64,000 nucleotides of DNA from Gerris lacustris (taxonomy: Eukaryota > Arthropoda > Insecta > Hemiptera > Gerridae). A model generated the notes under the pieces. The model was given only the letters and a program-made list of their open reading frames with translations, was not told the origin of the DNA and did no database searches. Below are positions 10,863 through 21,310 of the stretch, in pieces (position 1 is the stretch's first letter; every line of letters starts with the position of its first letter). The DNA is taken from positions 46,427,177 through 46,491,176 of the forward strand of contig OX578284.1 of NCBI GenBank assembly GCA_951217055.1, in the 5' to 3' direction. The translations under genes were made by a program, and so were the position numbers.

Positions 10863-13568
10863 TTAAGCATTGTTTAACAAATCACGTGGCCACTGCCTCT
10901 TTAGACGTCGAGGAGGATTTCCAGGAATGAATGGTAATGACAGGTTGTGAATTAAAGGATTGGGGTGTTGGGATATGGAGTCATGGAAGGATTTATATCG
11001 GGATATGGCTAGTTCATGGACGAAAGGGATTTTAAGGTCGTTGTGAAGGGTGAAGTTTGAAACATAGAAAGGAGCGTGGACTATTCTTCTTAGGATTTTG
11101 GACTGTAGGGACTGGATACGATAGGAGTTGGAACGCTTGGTGCAACCCCAAAGTTCAATACCGTATGACCATATGGGCTTAATTATTGTGTTATAAATGA
11201 GTAATTTGTTATGTGTGCTGAGTTTAGATGTATGGTGTAGAAGTCTGTGTAAAAGTTTGTAGCGTCTGTTGCAGTCTTGTCGTTTAAGTTTAGTGTGGTG
11301 TGCCCAGGTCAATCGCCGGTCCAAGTGTAAACCAAGGTAGCGGACAGAACTAGAGTGAGGGATAGGGATTTGGTTTAGGGTTACTGGCTCACATATGCCA
11401 TGTCTCAAACTAAACGTTACATGGACACTTTTGTTTTCATTAATTTTGATTCTCCACTTCTTGAGCCAAGTTTCCAGAAGTAAGAGGTGTTCCTGAACTT
11501 GTTCAGATGCTATTATAGGTGATATGTTAGATGATAAAATGCACTTATCATCTGCAAAGGAAGCTAAAGTGGTGCTAGGATGTTCAGGGATGTCGGAGGT
11601 GAAAATGGTATACAGGATTGGACCTAGGATGCTTCCTTGGGGTACACCTGCTTTTATAGGATAAATTGAGGAAGTAGAAAGGTTGTAGGACACATGGTAA
11701 AAACGATTTTCTAGGAAGGACTTTATGATTAGGTAGTAAGTGAAGGGAAGGATGCCCTTAAGCTTCCAAAGCAAGCCAGCGTGCCAAACCCTGTCAAAAG
11801 CTTGCGCTTCATCTAGGAAGACCGCTGAGCAGTACTTTTTCTGCTCAAGGGAGGAAGCTATTATGTCTACAACTCTGTGACACTGTTGGACTGTGGAGTG
11901 AAGGGACCGAAAACCTAATTGGTGGTTTGGGAGTGTTTTTAAGGAGGTTATTATAGGATTAATTCGTCGGAGGAGAAGTTTTTCTAGGATTTTACCCATC
12001 AGAGGAAGAAGACTGATAGGACGATAGGAATTAGGTAAGTGCGAAGGTTTGGAGGGTTTATGGATCATAATAATTTTAGCGAATTTCCAAAGTGAAGGAA
12101 AGTGGGTTACTCGAAGGACTGAGTTGTAGATGGAAGTAAGGTAAAGGATTCCTTTTTTAGGGAGGTTTTCGAGGATATGGGAGGTGATAAGGTCATAGCC
12201 AGGAGCTTTATTTTTGGGAAGATGTTTTATAATGTATAAAATATCGGATGGGTTAAAGGCCTTTGGGGGAGGAGAAAGTTGAAGAGGAACAAAAAGATCG
12301 TGTAATATATTATTGGAATGGGTTTGGTCATAGATATCAGGATTAGGAGAAAACTGTTCGGAGAGGAAATGGGCGAAAAGCTCTGCCTTATCAGCATCGC
12401 TCTTTGCCCAGGATCGATCTAATCTTTGGAGTGGTGAAGGGATAATCTTTTGTTTAAGGATTTTTCGGGTAGCTTGCCAGAGGGATTTGTCTTCCGTCGT
12501 CAAGTTTCTAGTATAGTGTGAGAATTGTTCTGATCTGTATGTTGTCAATGCTGTGGTCAGTTGTCTTGTAAGTCTGTTAAAGGTCAGTTTGTCAGAAGGT
12601 AGTCGAGTCCGTTGCCATTTTGCCCTAGCTCGTCGTTTCTCGCTAATTAAGGTTCGTATCGTCAAAGGTAAGTAATAATTGGTCGTCCTGTGTTGTTTGT
12701 ATGGTCTTGTACTGTCCCATACACACGTTTGTATTGTCTCAGTCAGTGTCTGAACAGCTGCGTCTATGTCGTCAGATGTCTTTAGTGGTACTTTAAGGTC
12801 GAGTTTGGTCTCTAGTAACTGTTGAAATAAAGTCCAGTCTACATGTCCATTTATTAAGGTAGGTTTTTGAGGGATGGGAGGGGGACAGAGGTCTAGGATC
12901 AAAAGAACAGCACTGTGGTCAGAGGAGAGATCGTGAAGGTTCAAAATTGTTGGATGGAGATTGGTGAGCGGAGTGGTAACAAAATAATCTAAAAGGTCTG
13001 GTAGTCTGTTTTGATCAGAAGGCCAATAAGTGTAATCAGGAGGGGAAAGGACTTGGTATCTAGAGGAAAGAATCAAAGGAAGCAAGGAATTTGTGCCACG
13101 TGGATTACGGGTTCTGCACCCCCAATGGGGGTGTTTAGCATTGTAATCTCCCCCGGCTATAAACCTGGGACCAAAGGAACGGAATAAGGAAACAAAATCC
13201 TGATGGGTAACAGGTTTGCTAGGAGGACAATAAACTGAGGAAATTGTGTAGTCAAGGGGTAAGGCATTTAGGGTTATGGTCGTAGATTGGATAGATTCTG
13301 TAGGATTAGAAGGATGCAGAAAGTGGGAAAGGGAATTTCTTATAAGGATCGCACTACCCCCCTGTGCAGTGTTATTTGGATGGTCAGTTCTGTACGTTAG
13401 ATAGTCCCGTATGTGAAAGTGTGAACGTGTTGTGAAGTGTGTTTCATTTATGAGGGCAATGTCGATCCTTTTTTGATGTAGGAGAGCATCAAGCTCTTGT
13501 TTATGCTGGGTTACCCCATTAGCGTTCCAGAGAAGGATGGTAAGTGAAGTTTGGGTTAGAGAGGTCAT
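10863..13568 (-). CDS. LINE ORF2: AP endonuclease and reverse transcriptase
   Basis: A 901-residue uninterrupted ORF. The N-terminal endonuclease has LLWNANGV, INETHF (Glu42), AGGDYNAKH (Asp141, Asn143) and SSDHSAV (Asp217, His218). The RT domain (about 480-750) has SYRPISLLP, motif A FLDEAQAFDRVW (Asp586), GVPQGSILGP (641-650) and FADD (671-674), followed by YLGLHLDRRLTW. This is the usual length for a Jockey-clade ORF2. The residue after the motif A Asp is Glu where Val or Ile is normal, a single-base change (GTA to GAA type) that could weaken activity. The start codon overlaps the ORF1 stop as ATGA, suggesting termination-reinitiation. It nicks target DNA and primes reverse transcription of the element RNA. 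Confidence 0.95.
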   Translation of the reverse strand: MTSLTQTSLTILLWNANGVTQHKQELDALLHQKRIDIALINETHFTTRSHFHIRDYLTYRTDHPNNTAQGGSAILIRNSLSHFLHPSNPTESIQSTTITLNALPLDYTISSVYCPPSKPVTHQDFVSLFRSFGPRFIAGGDYNAKHPHWGCRTRNPRGTNSLLPLILSSRYQVLSPPDYTYWPSDQNRLPDLLDYFVTTPLTNLHPTILNLHDLSSDHSAVLLILDLCPPPIPQKPTLINGHVDWTLFQQLLETKLDLKVPLKTSDDIDAAVQTLTETIQTCVWDSTRPYKQHRTTNYYLPLTIRTLISEKRRARAKWQRTRLPSDKLTFNRLTRQLTTALTTYRSEQFSHYTRNLTTEDKSLWQATRKILKQKIIPSPLQRLDRSWAKSDADKAELFAHFLSEQFSPNPDIYDQTHSNNILHDLFVPLQLSPPPKAFNPSDILYIIKHLPKNKAPGYDLITSHILENLPKKGILYLTSIYNSVLRVTHFPSLWKFAKIIMIHKPSKPSHLPNSYRPISLLPLMGKILEKLLLRRINPIITSLKTLPNHQLGFRSLHSTVQQCHRVVDIIASSLEQKKYCSAVFLDEAQAFDRVWHAGLLWKLKGILPFTYYLIIKSFLENRFYHVSYNLSTSSIYPIKAGVPQGSILGPILYTIFTSDIPEHPSTTLASFADDKCILSSNISPIIASEQVQEHLLLLETWLKKWRIKINENKSVHVTFSLRHGICEPVTLNQIPIPHSSSVRYLGLHLDRRLTWAHHTKLKRQDCNRRYKLLHRLLHHTSKLSTHNKLLIYNTIIKPIWSYGIELWGCTKRSNSYRIQSLQSKILRRIVHAPFYVSNFTLHNDLKIPFVHELAISRYKSFHDSISQHPNPLIHNLSLPFIPGNPPRRLKRQWPRDLLNNA

Positions 13569-14977
13569 TTTTGGGAAAAGGCGGGAAGGACAGAGGCTAG
13601 TGATGAGAGGGTTTGGAGGATGGTGAGGAGAGGTTCAATAACAGCTTTAAGCTCGGTTATAAAGGAGGTGAGGGTTACTTGTAAGGTAGCAGTGAAGTCA
13701 GTGGTGTTTGTGGGAGGAGGAATAAAGGCAGGAAGACGTCTCTGAGGTAGCGGATGAGGGGAGCCTGCAGCCGCAGCGGTCGCGTAGCTGGAGTGAGATA
13801 CGGGTTGCTCTCGGTTAGTAAGGTTGCGTGAAGCCGACGGTAGAGAAGGAAATTGTGATGAGCTGGCAAGCGAAGAGAAGTTCATAGCAGGACCTGGGGG
13901 GTTTAACTGTGGGGTTTCATTAGCGGTGGTACTGTTGGTCTGTTTGTTGTTTCCTTTGAGATTGCGCTGAAGTTTCTTATGAACTTCGCAACCTCGATAA
14001 TTGGCTGGATGTGCCCCACCACATAGTACACAGGAGGCTGGCTGTAAGCGATCAGTTTTCGGACAATCTGCGGTTGAATGTTTTCCAGAGCATTTGACGC
14101 ATCTATAACCGTAATTGCAGTATTTCTGCGTATGATTGTAGTTCTGGCAGCGCTTACACTGCACTAGCTCCTGTTTTTTATACGGTTCTTCGATTTTAAC
14201 CTTACAGTAGTAGAGCTCGGTGGTATTGAATATATTTTTATTATTTTTGTCCGGCTCTAAATCTACAAAGAATAGAGGGAGTGGGGTTTTCGTTGAAGAG
14301 TGAACCACATTAGTTATGTTTCTAGGCTTGAATCCTAGTTTAATAAGTTCCTCTCTTATAATGTCAGTGGAAGTAGTTGGGTGAAGGTGGCGGATTACCA
14401 CTCTATAAGCCTTCTCGTCCTTGACTTGGTAAGTATGATATTCAATGTTATTAGATTTTAAATGACGTACAAGGGTTTTGTATCCCTCAATTTGACTTGC
14501 TTGGATCATTAAGTCAGATGACCTTGCTTTACAACTGAAGGTTCCTGCTCCAATGACATTTTTAAGGCCACTTATAAAACTTGTAAAGTCAATAACATTT
14601 TTGACAAATATTGGTGGAGGTCTAACTGAGCTGGAGTCATTGACCTCTTGTTCCGGTTGCAAAACACCAAACGGATTTACCGTGGTATAGTTAGAACCCG
14701 GCGAAATATTCCTCGGAATATCATTAGGCGTTAGAATAGTACCTTGTGAGGGCGCTGAGGATGGTGCGGGGGGTGCGGGTATATCGCCGGGGATCGAGTC
14801 AAACGCGGTGAGTAGGGCGGGTGAGTAGGGCGGGTGAGTCTGAACGGGTGAGTCTGAACGGGTGGGGGTGGCCTGGGCCGCCCGCTTGGACGTGGACGTC
14901 CCCTCCATCGAGGAATCAGAGCCGGTAGACTGGACTTGCGATCTCGACCTCTTCTTAATCTTTTTTTTATTTGTCAT
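13565..14977 (-). CDS. LINE ORF1: Gag-like nucleic-acid-binding protein
   Basis: A 470-residue ORF. The N terminus is basic and then Ser/Pro-rich (residues 1-120). A Pre-C2HC-like region (about 150-265) includes YRVVIRHLHPTT and LGFKPRNITNV. Three zinc knuckles follow at about 274-330: CKRCQNYNHTQKYC, CVKCSGKHSTADC and CVLCGGAHPANYRGC. The C-terminal tail is rich in Asn, Ser and Pro. Such proteins coat the LINE RNA. The 15-aa PYSPALLT region contains a short duplicated DNA stretch (about 14813-14870). No stop or frameshift is seen. Confidence 0.93.
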   Translation of the reverse strand: MTNKKKIKKRSRSQVQSTGSDSSMEGTSTSKRAAQATPTRSDSPVQTHPPYSPALLTAFDSIPGDIPAPPAPSSAPSQGTILTPNDIPRNISPGSNYTTVNPFGVLQPEQEVNDSSSVRPPPIFVKNVIDFTSFISGLKNVIGAGTFSCKARSSDLMIQASQIEGYKTLVRHLKSNNIEYHTYQVKDEKAYRVVIRHLHPTTSTDIIREELIKLGFKPRNITNVVHSSTKTPLPLFFVDLEPDKNNKNIFNTTELYYCKVKIEEPYKKQELVQCKRCQNYNHTQKYCNYGYRCVKCSGKHSTADCPKTDRLQPASCVLCGGAHPANYRGCEVHKKLQRNLKGNNKQTNSTTANETPQLNPPGPAMNFSSLASSSQFPSLPSASRNLTNREQPVSHSSYATAAAAGSPHPLPQRRLPAFIPPPTNTTDFTATLQVTLTSFITELKAVIEPLLTILQTLSSLASVLPAFSQK

Positions 14978-15284
14978 ATTAGATAAATAATAGTCTCTTT
15001 TGTTATTTATACTAGCTTGTTTACCTTTTGAAGGTCGTCTGATAAGATTTGGCCTGCCTGGTGCACCTCGACCAGCCAGCCTAATCTTATTAGTATTCTT
15101 AACTTAAAAAAAACTGATTAATTAAAAGAAAAGAAAACACTCACCGGTAAAATAAATTAAGATATATACAGAAAAAACTAAAAGGAACACTCTGGACAAA
15201 AAACGAAAACAAACGAATGATTTTAACTATAGTAAAATAGAAGAAAAAGAGAGAGCCGATACGCACGTGTCAACACCTTGCTAG
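14978..15284 (-). promoter_or_regulatory. LINE 5' UTR / putative internal promoter region
   Basis: Sequence between the probable 5' end and the ORF1 ATG. Jockey-clade elements carry their Pol II promoter internally here, but I cannot mark individual promoter motifs. The 5' boundary rests on an imperfect target duplication. Confidence 0.4.
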
Positions 15285-15326
15285 AGACTCTAATATACTC
15301 TAATATACTCTAATATATTAAAATGC

Positions 15327-15553
15327 ATTTTTAAGTTTTTGGTAGTATTCATACTATGGACAGTTTACATTTTAATTTAAATCAAATAATAATTATAATT
15401 AACAATGGGAGATAGACAGAGCAAAATAGACTCCAACGCCGGGACTCGAACCACGGGCCTCTATATATAAATTGATTTCTATATATGATTTGATTTAAAT
15501 TAAAATTTAAACGTTCCGTAGTATGAATATACTATACCAAAAACTTAAAATAA
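15327..15553. mobile_element. TIR/foldback element enclosing SINE family 3 sequence
   Basis: Left TTTTTAAGTTTTTGG...CATACTA... and right ...TAGTATG...CCAAAAACTTAAAA are reverse complements over about 60 bp. The interior holds, in minus orientation, a SINE-like segment with B-box GGTTCGAGTCC (about 15433-15445) and a CTCTGTCTATCTCCCATTG tail, the same as copies at 15715 and 23094. It may be a MITE that captured a SINE or an inverted SINE pair. Confidence 0.7.
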
Positions 15554-15714
15554 ATTTCTAATTGATTTTACAAGGTACCAATTGGGTACTTTATAATTAT
15601 AAGCGATATTTCTCGGTCTAGTTCTATTGTCGTAAATTTCGACTCCTAGACTTGTGGAAAATTGAAGGCTTAATTTGGGACAAGGTATCGGTATTGACAG
15701 AGGAAATTATTCTT

Positions 15715-15850
15715 CAGTGTAGCTTAGTAGGCAAGAGCACTATACTGGAAATATAGAGACCCATGGTTCGAGTCCCGGCGCTGGAGTCTATTATTTATTT
15801 ATTTATCTCCCATTGTTAATAATAATTATAATTTGATTTATATTAAAATG
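15715..15850 (+). repeat. tRNA-derived SINE, family 3, copy 2
   Basis: The head at 15715-15785 folds partly as a tRNA: CAGTGT/GCGCTG acceptor pairing, a D-arm GCTTAG...GAGC, and anticodon arm CTATA-CTGGAAA-TATAG (anticodon GGA). The T-arm is poorly paired. The downstream TTATCTCCCATTGTTAATAA tail is shared with copies at 15327-15553 and 23094-23200. The shared tail and weak T-arm argue for a SINE, not a functional tRNA-Ser. Confidence 0.7.
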
Positions 15851-15869
15851 GTTCAGTACAATAGGAATG

Positions 15870-15958
15870 TAATTTAATTGCTAGGCCTACATGATTATAG
15901 GAAACATAGCCACTAATACCTAGCATGAGCCCCGCGCGGAGCGCGGGGTGAAAGCTAG
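15870..15958 (+). mobile_element. Helitron 3' end (second copy)
   Basis: About 88 bp nearly identical to the last part of the Helitron at 25356-26510. It includes the GC-rich hairpin CCCCGCGC/GCGCGGGG, TGAAAG, then CTAG followed by T. No matching 5' terminus was found nearby, so this is a truncated copy or a related subfamily. Confidence 0.8.
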
Positions 15959-15970
15959 TCATTTATATAA

Positions 15971-16046
15971 CGATGGTGAAAGTTGCCAACCTCCTATGTC
16001 TACCCTATATAGGGTTGACATAGGAGGTTGGCAATCTTTACCATCG
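15971..16046. repeat. 76-bp near-perfect hairpin
   Basis: Two 38-bp arms meet without a spacer at CCCTATATAGGG. They begin CGATGGT and end ACCATCG and contain TTGCCAACCTCCTATGTC and its complement, with about four mismatches. It sits between a Helitron end and a foldback element; it could be a very short palindromic MITE. Confidence 0.85.
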
Positions 16047-16047
16047 A

Positions 16048-17130
16048 TAATCAAGTAGTGTCCTGACGATGGCGACGACGACGCACCTCGAAATGATTTT
16101 TTTTGCACCACATTTATTCCAATAATAAGAAATGTTTGTTTTGATAAGTTGGTCTTTAAATAGATATAATAACTTACCTAAATTAATTTTCTTAATTTTA
16201 CTTTTTTTATAAATATAAAATAACCCCGTTGCAACAGGCTTAACGTCTCGTCATGTGTAATTGAACATAAATCTTTTTATAATAAACAGATCTTTTGTTC
16301 TTCGTGGACACAAAACCTCTCAATATAATTTAAAAAAATACTCCGTTGACGTTGTTTGAACTTTACATCAAGCCATTTTTTCTCAAAGAATTTAAGATAT
16401 GAAATGGAATCAAATATAATTATAATGAATTCGTAATATTCCGTAATTAAATTGGACTCGAAACATGTTAAGTCAATACAAATAGCATGAATTCAATGTA
16501 TTGTTAATTTTTAATCTATTTGTTTTAACTAAATTTTCTCTTAATTTGAAAATAAGTGTTTTAACAAAATTGCATTTTAGTAATTTGAACTCGGGAACGG
16601 TAATAAAGCAACATTAATATTATCAAGTAATTTTCTCTAGTTCCTAAAACTAATATTGCATTTTCGAGAGGAAGAGGTTTTCGATATCTGTACCGATTAA
16701 ATTATTAATTTCACGAACTTGAATTTCATAATTGATTAAAGCTCAAAAATGCATTGTAATCCTCATAATACCAATTCCTCGTGCTTTTCAGAGGTTAAAT
16801 GAATTTTTGTTGATAAAATAATCTTCTTAAGATATTAAACCAGTTCTAAAATTAGTTATTCTAGAATTTTAATGCAATTTAATTAATAATGTATTTGAAT
16901 TTCTGGATAGAAAATTAAGAATTATAAAAAAAGATTTCGGGCTTAATTTTATATATAGAAAAAAAGTTACTTCCTTTAGATATATATTTAGATAAGTCGT
17001 TATATCTATTTGAAGACCTACAACTCAAAACAAACCTTTATTTTTACTGTGGTTGCCTTAGCTTAGCGATAACAAATCGTTTCGAGGTGAGTCGTCACCG
17101 TCGGGACACTACTTGATTATATAAATAATA
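16048..17130. mobile_element. Long foldback element, about 1.1 kb
   Basis: The outer ends ATAATCAAGTAGTGTC and GACACTACTTGATTAT are exact reverse complements. Imperfect inverted homology continues inward (ACCTCGAAA, TAAATAGATATAA...CTTA.CTAAAT, AAATCTTTTT) for at least 200 bp per arm and more weakly toward a centre near 16600. No ORF is present. It is a non-autonomous DNA element whose superfamily I cannot name. Confidence 0.75.
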
Positions 17131-17478
17131 ATTTTCTAATTGCGGTGTAAAATATATACTTATACACTTGAAATCTAGCTAGTTATGTTCTTCCCTGAAA
17201 CAGCTAGACAAACAAAGCACACAATAATTATTGTGGAAGCAACAAGGACAACTTAATTATAGGGGAAGTAATAATGCAACGGGGATTTGGAATAATGTAA
17301 ACTGGTTATGTTTGGAAAGATATTTATTTGTATATGTTTGTGTGTGTGGGATTGTAGTATGATGTGTACACCCCCAGAGCTAAGATCGGACTCCTCGTGT
17401 GAGTCTATGCTAGGGCTTAGTCTGATAGATTCCTGGTAGGGGAAAGCACCACTAGACAGAAATTTGAGTCTTTGCTAG
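17131..17478. other. Intron, nothing recognised
   Basis: No ORF or repeat found; contains a short TG-rich stretch near 17330-17350. Confidence 0.4.
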
Positions 17479-17641
17479 CCTAAAGGCCCCTATACACGAT
17501 CAAACATTTTGCGCAAAATGTTTGCGCAAACCTGATGTCGGGCAAATTTAGGCCATACACGTCAAACATCATGTTTGCGCAAACATCAAACAGCCCCATA
17601 CACGGTCAAAATGTTTGCGCATTTTGTATGGGGCCCTAAGG
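17479..17641. mobile_element. Short MITE with palindromic GGCCCC ends
   Basis: The ends CCTAAAGGCCCC and GGGGCCCTAAGG are imperfect inverted repeats. Inside, the motif ATACACG.TCAAA with TTTGCGCAAAAT recurs in both orientations at least four times. At 163 bp with no coding capacity it fits a MITE. Confidence 0.75.
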
Positions 17642-19240
17642 TCAACACTGCTTTCCTAGAATCTTCTGGATTTGGCTTCCCCGATACAAAAAATAGATAA
17701 TAGAGATTAAATACTGTTAATTAATACTATTAATCATAGCATTGCATTAACACTGCAAAAATGGTTACTCATTGACACTCTCTAATTTGCATCACTAAAC
17801 TTTGTGCTAAGTTAATTTTAACCTAGAAACGCAGTAAGATCTTCATTATTCTATTTCTATAGAAAGACCTTTCAACCTAGAAACTCCACTTAATTATCAG
17901 TACAATGGTAAATTCCTAATTGATTTTATCTATATTGAATCATTCCTTTGTTAATCCAATTTTGTAATTTACACATAGACTGAACTATCTCCTTCAGTTT
18001 ATCACAATGTTAAAAGGGGTTTTGAGGACAGAAGCATTTTCCAAGAGCGTGCTCGATGTACCTTTGTCTCTTTATAATAAACTTGATACGAACATGTTCT
18101 CAAAGGGTTATAGTGAAGGTTTAGATCACGCTTGATGTTTTCAACCCTAGAAGGTCCTTGATAATACAACCCGATTTTCCTTTACGATCAACAGCGTCAA
18201 CAGGTGTGGTAACCAAGGGAGGGGATGTCGGTGGTAGGAGGAATGTGGCAAGTGAAGATAAGACAGCTTCCTAAACCCAAGAAGAGCTTTTAATGGGAAA
18301 ACCATCGAGTTACCTTCCATCTATACCAAGCAACTCTCTTATCATTTTACCTTATCAGCATATTCTACCCGAAACTCCCGTCTTCTCGTACAAGGGGAGT
18401 AACTACCTCAAATTTACAATAGATTGAAGCATTCGCAAACTGCCATCTTCTTCAACGAGAGAGAAAACAACTTTTAAGTATATATCTATAAAAAGGATCT
18501 TAAAACAATCGATTCAATATTTATAAATTATGTAGAGAACTAAATGAACTTCAAAAAATCGGTCCGATAAATCGAACAATCTTTCTCACATAGATATTAA
18601 TACTGATTTTTCGAAATATTTGTATGTCTCCAAATTTATCAATCACGAGGACGTCATCTATATTTCTAGGATAGAAATCCGTTTCAGCCACGACGGAAGA
18701 ATTTTGGCCTAGTTTCTGACCACATTTTTGCGAACCAAATATCTTAAAATAACTCGTCCGCCTTTAATAAAATTTGGATGGTATAGTCCCATATAAGTTG
18801 CAACATTCTGCGAGCTCGCACCAAAGGGAGGTTATTATCATTACCTGGCCACGAATTTGTACATGGACTGCAGGTTATATATAGTTTGTATGTATTGCAT
18901 AACAATGATTATAAGTTGTAATAATGGCCTAATAAATAAAAAATATAAATTATGTGATGAAGAGATGAAGTGTGAAGTAAGGTGTAACATTATTTAAGTA
19001 TAAACGATATGGTTAAATTAAATATCAACTTCAATGGACCATAGTTAATAATGACAAATTTAAGTGGTCGAAAACGGACAGCAGAATTTTAATAAGAATA
19101 TCTAATGGTGATTTAGAAAATAAGACGCTCTAGAGACAGACTACATGTCGCCTCTAGATAAGTTTTGATATTCATAACTTCTACAAAGCTTTTTGATAAT
19201 TAATTTGTTATGTAGTTTATTTATTACTAATTTACTATTA
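17642..19240. other. Intron, nothing recognised
   Basis: About 1.6 kb of AT-rich sequence. I found no gene, RNA or repeat with another copy in the window. Confidence 0.4.
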
Positions 19241-19540
19241 GAATAATGAAAAACGGAAAGCCTCTCCACAAAAAGATGGTTTATTTCAATTTCATATAAC
19301 TAGTTTTTGGCCTCTCGGCCATCATCAGTGCCGGTAAAAAGTAAATGAAGAGCCCGATGTTGAGTCACATGAGAGACAAAAAAATGGACTCATAAATGTT
19401 TGATTTTTGTCTCTTATGTGAGCCAAGGTCGAATTTTTCCTTTACCTATTACCGGCACTGATGATGGCCGCGAGACTGAAAACTAGTTATGTGGAATAAA
19501 CATTCATTTTGTGGAGAGGCTTTCCGTTTTTCATTATTCT
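19241..19540. mobile_element. 300-bp foldback with degenerate hammerhead-like cores
   Basis: Arms of about 105 bp are reverse complements (GAATAATGAAAAACGGAAAG... and its complement). Each arm carries CTGATGATGGCC followed by a short helix and an AAAAC or GAAAAC box (minus about 19305-19328; plus 19458-19484), resembling degraded Penelope hammerhead motifs. The flank TTTTGACATCAACTCCACTTGCGCTC (19540-19570) recurs inverted at about 60467-60492 beside another such motif. Confidence 0.75.
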
Positions 19541-19989
19541 TTTGACATCAACTCCACTTGCGCTCTTAATCTACTAATTTTACTGTCTTCAAAATCAATT
19601 TATTTATAGCTCTTTCATAATATAAAAGCTCAAAAAAATTCTGCTTTTAAATGAGACTACGTAAATACAGTCAACGTAATTCTAAATTAGTTCCAAAGAT
19701 CGTGAACTTTTTCTCCAATAATCCCATGTTAAAAAAAGTAATAAATTAACCTCTTAATTGCAGATTGTTATTAAAAAAACAAAATTAAATTCGGATAATT
19801 GAAAAAAAGGAAGAAATTTATGATTGTTGTTTTTTTTCCCATCCCTTTTTCTTTTCTCCATAATTAAAATTTTTTCTTCTTCCTAATATTCTTATAAATT
19901 GCATAAAGTATTATCCTCAGAACCAGGATATTATATTTTTCCTTTCTATAGTTGGCTAAAAAGAGAGAAAAAAATAATAATAATTGAAT

Positions 19990-20021
<32 letters not shown>

Positions 20022-20556
20022 AATGTTTTTAATATACTAAGATTGTAAAATCTTTAATATTAATAGTTTTATTTTTTCTTTTTTTCATTACATTTTTATG
20101 TTTTCACTAAAAATATTTTTGGTTAATGCGAATGTACTTTACTTATTTTAATATACAGCGTGTTTACGAAAAAATTAAGGGAGTTAGTTATTCCCAGGAC
20201 TATTTTAGGAATAATAATTACACCTTAGACGATATTTAGAAAATAGGTTTATTTTGAAGATACTGGGCCAGGTAAGTGATGGACTTAACAGTAAAGCTGT
20301 TTTGAAGGCATATTGCGCCTGAACTACAAGTCGTATTGAAAAAAGTTTTATCAGCGGTAACTGATTTTAAAAGATCTACAACATTGGTCCTATGACTTTT
20401 TGTCTTATCTCCATTGGTTGTGCCTAAGGTACAGCTAATTTTGATATTTTATTATTTTTCTTCAATTTTATTATTGTGACGTAGTTGAAAGGCCCTTGAT
20501 TTGTGCATTAAAAATGTGTCATTTGTTGATATTTTGTTTAAAAAAAAATCTTCAAC
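19541..20556. other. AT-rich intron with poly-A run
   Basis: Contains an uninterrupted A run of about 27 at 19990-20016. No gene recognised. Confidence 0.45.
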
Positions 20557-21310
20557 TAATATTTTATATGGATCGGTTCATAAGGACGCTGTATAGCTAG
20601 TTCTCCTACTAAAATTTAATAAAGATTGGTTCACGATTACGCTATCTACCTAGCTCTCCTATTAATATTTAATACAGGTCAGGTCACGAGGACGCCATCT
20701 ATCTAGTTGTCCTACAAATATTTAATATGGGTCGGTTCATGAGGACGCTATCTATCTAGCTCTTCGACTAATATTTAATCTGGATCGGTTTCCAAGAACG
20801 CTATCCATCTAGCTCTCCTACTAATATTTAATATAGATCGGTTAACGAGGACGCTATCCATCTAGCTCTCTTACTAATATTTAATACAGATCGGTTCACG
20901 AGGACGATATCCATCTAGCTCTCCTACTAATATTTAATACAGATCGGTTCACGAGGACGATATCCATCTAGCTCTCCTACTAATATTTAATACAGATCGG
21001 TTCACGAGGACGCTATCCATCTAGCTATCCTACTAATATTTAATACAGATATCAGTTCACGAGGACGCTATCCATCTAGCTCTCCTACTAATATTTAATA
21101 CAGATCGGTTCACGAGGACGATATCCATCTAGCTCTCCTACTAATATTTAAAACAGATATCGGTTCACGAGGACGCTATCCATCTAGCTCTCCTACTAAT
21201 ATTTAATACTGATCGGTTCACGAGGACACTTTCTATGTAGCTCTCTTACTCTTACTAATATTGTGGATCGGTTCACGAGGACGCTATCTATGTAACTTTC
21301 CTATAACTAA
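20557..21310 (+). repeat. Minisatellite, 53-bp unit, about 14 copies
   Basis: The unit contains ATCGGTTCACGAGGACG, then TATCCATCTAGCTCTCCTAC and TAATATTTAATA. Central units are nearly identical and outer units are more diverged, as expected for turnover inside an array. No stable reading frame. Confidence 0.95.

Larger units (their letters stand above)
10672..15284 (-). mobile_element. Jockey-type LINE, probably full length
   Basis: In minus-strand order: 5' UTR, ORF1 (14977-13565), ORF2 (13568-10863), a 3' UTR of about 160 bp, and a 28-nt poly-A tail seen as T on the plus strand (10672-10699). Flanking AGACTTCTAATATA (just left of 10672) and AGACTCTAATATA (15285 onward) are a plausible, slightly imperfect target-site duplication, which would place the 5' end near 15284. 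The EN-RT order, absence of RNase H and Pre-C2HC/zinc-knuckle ORF1 fit the Jockey clade. Confidence 0.88.

Noticed and set aside
15715..15785. Functional tRNA-Ser(GGA) gene
   Set aside because: The T-arm does not pair, the 5' base is C, and other copies share the non-tRNA tail; better explained as a SINE head.
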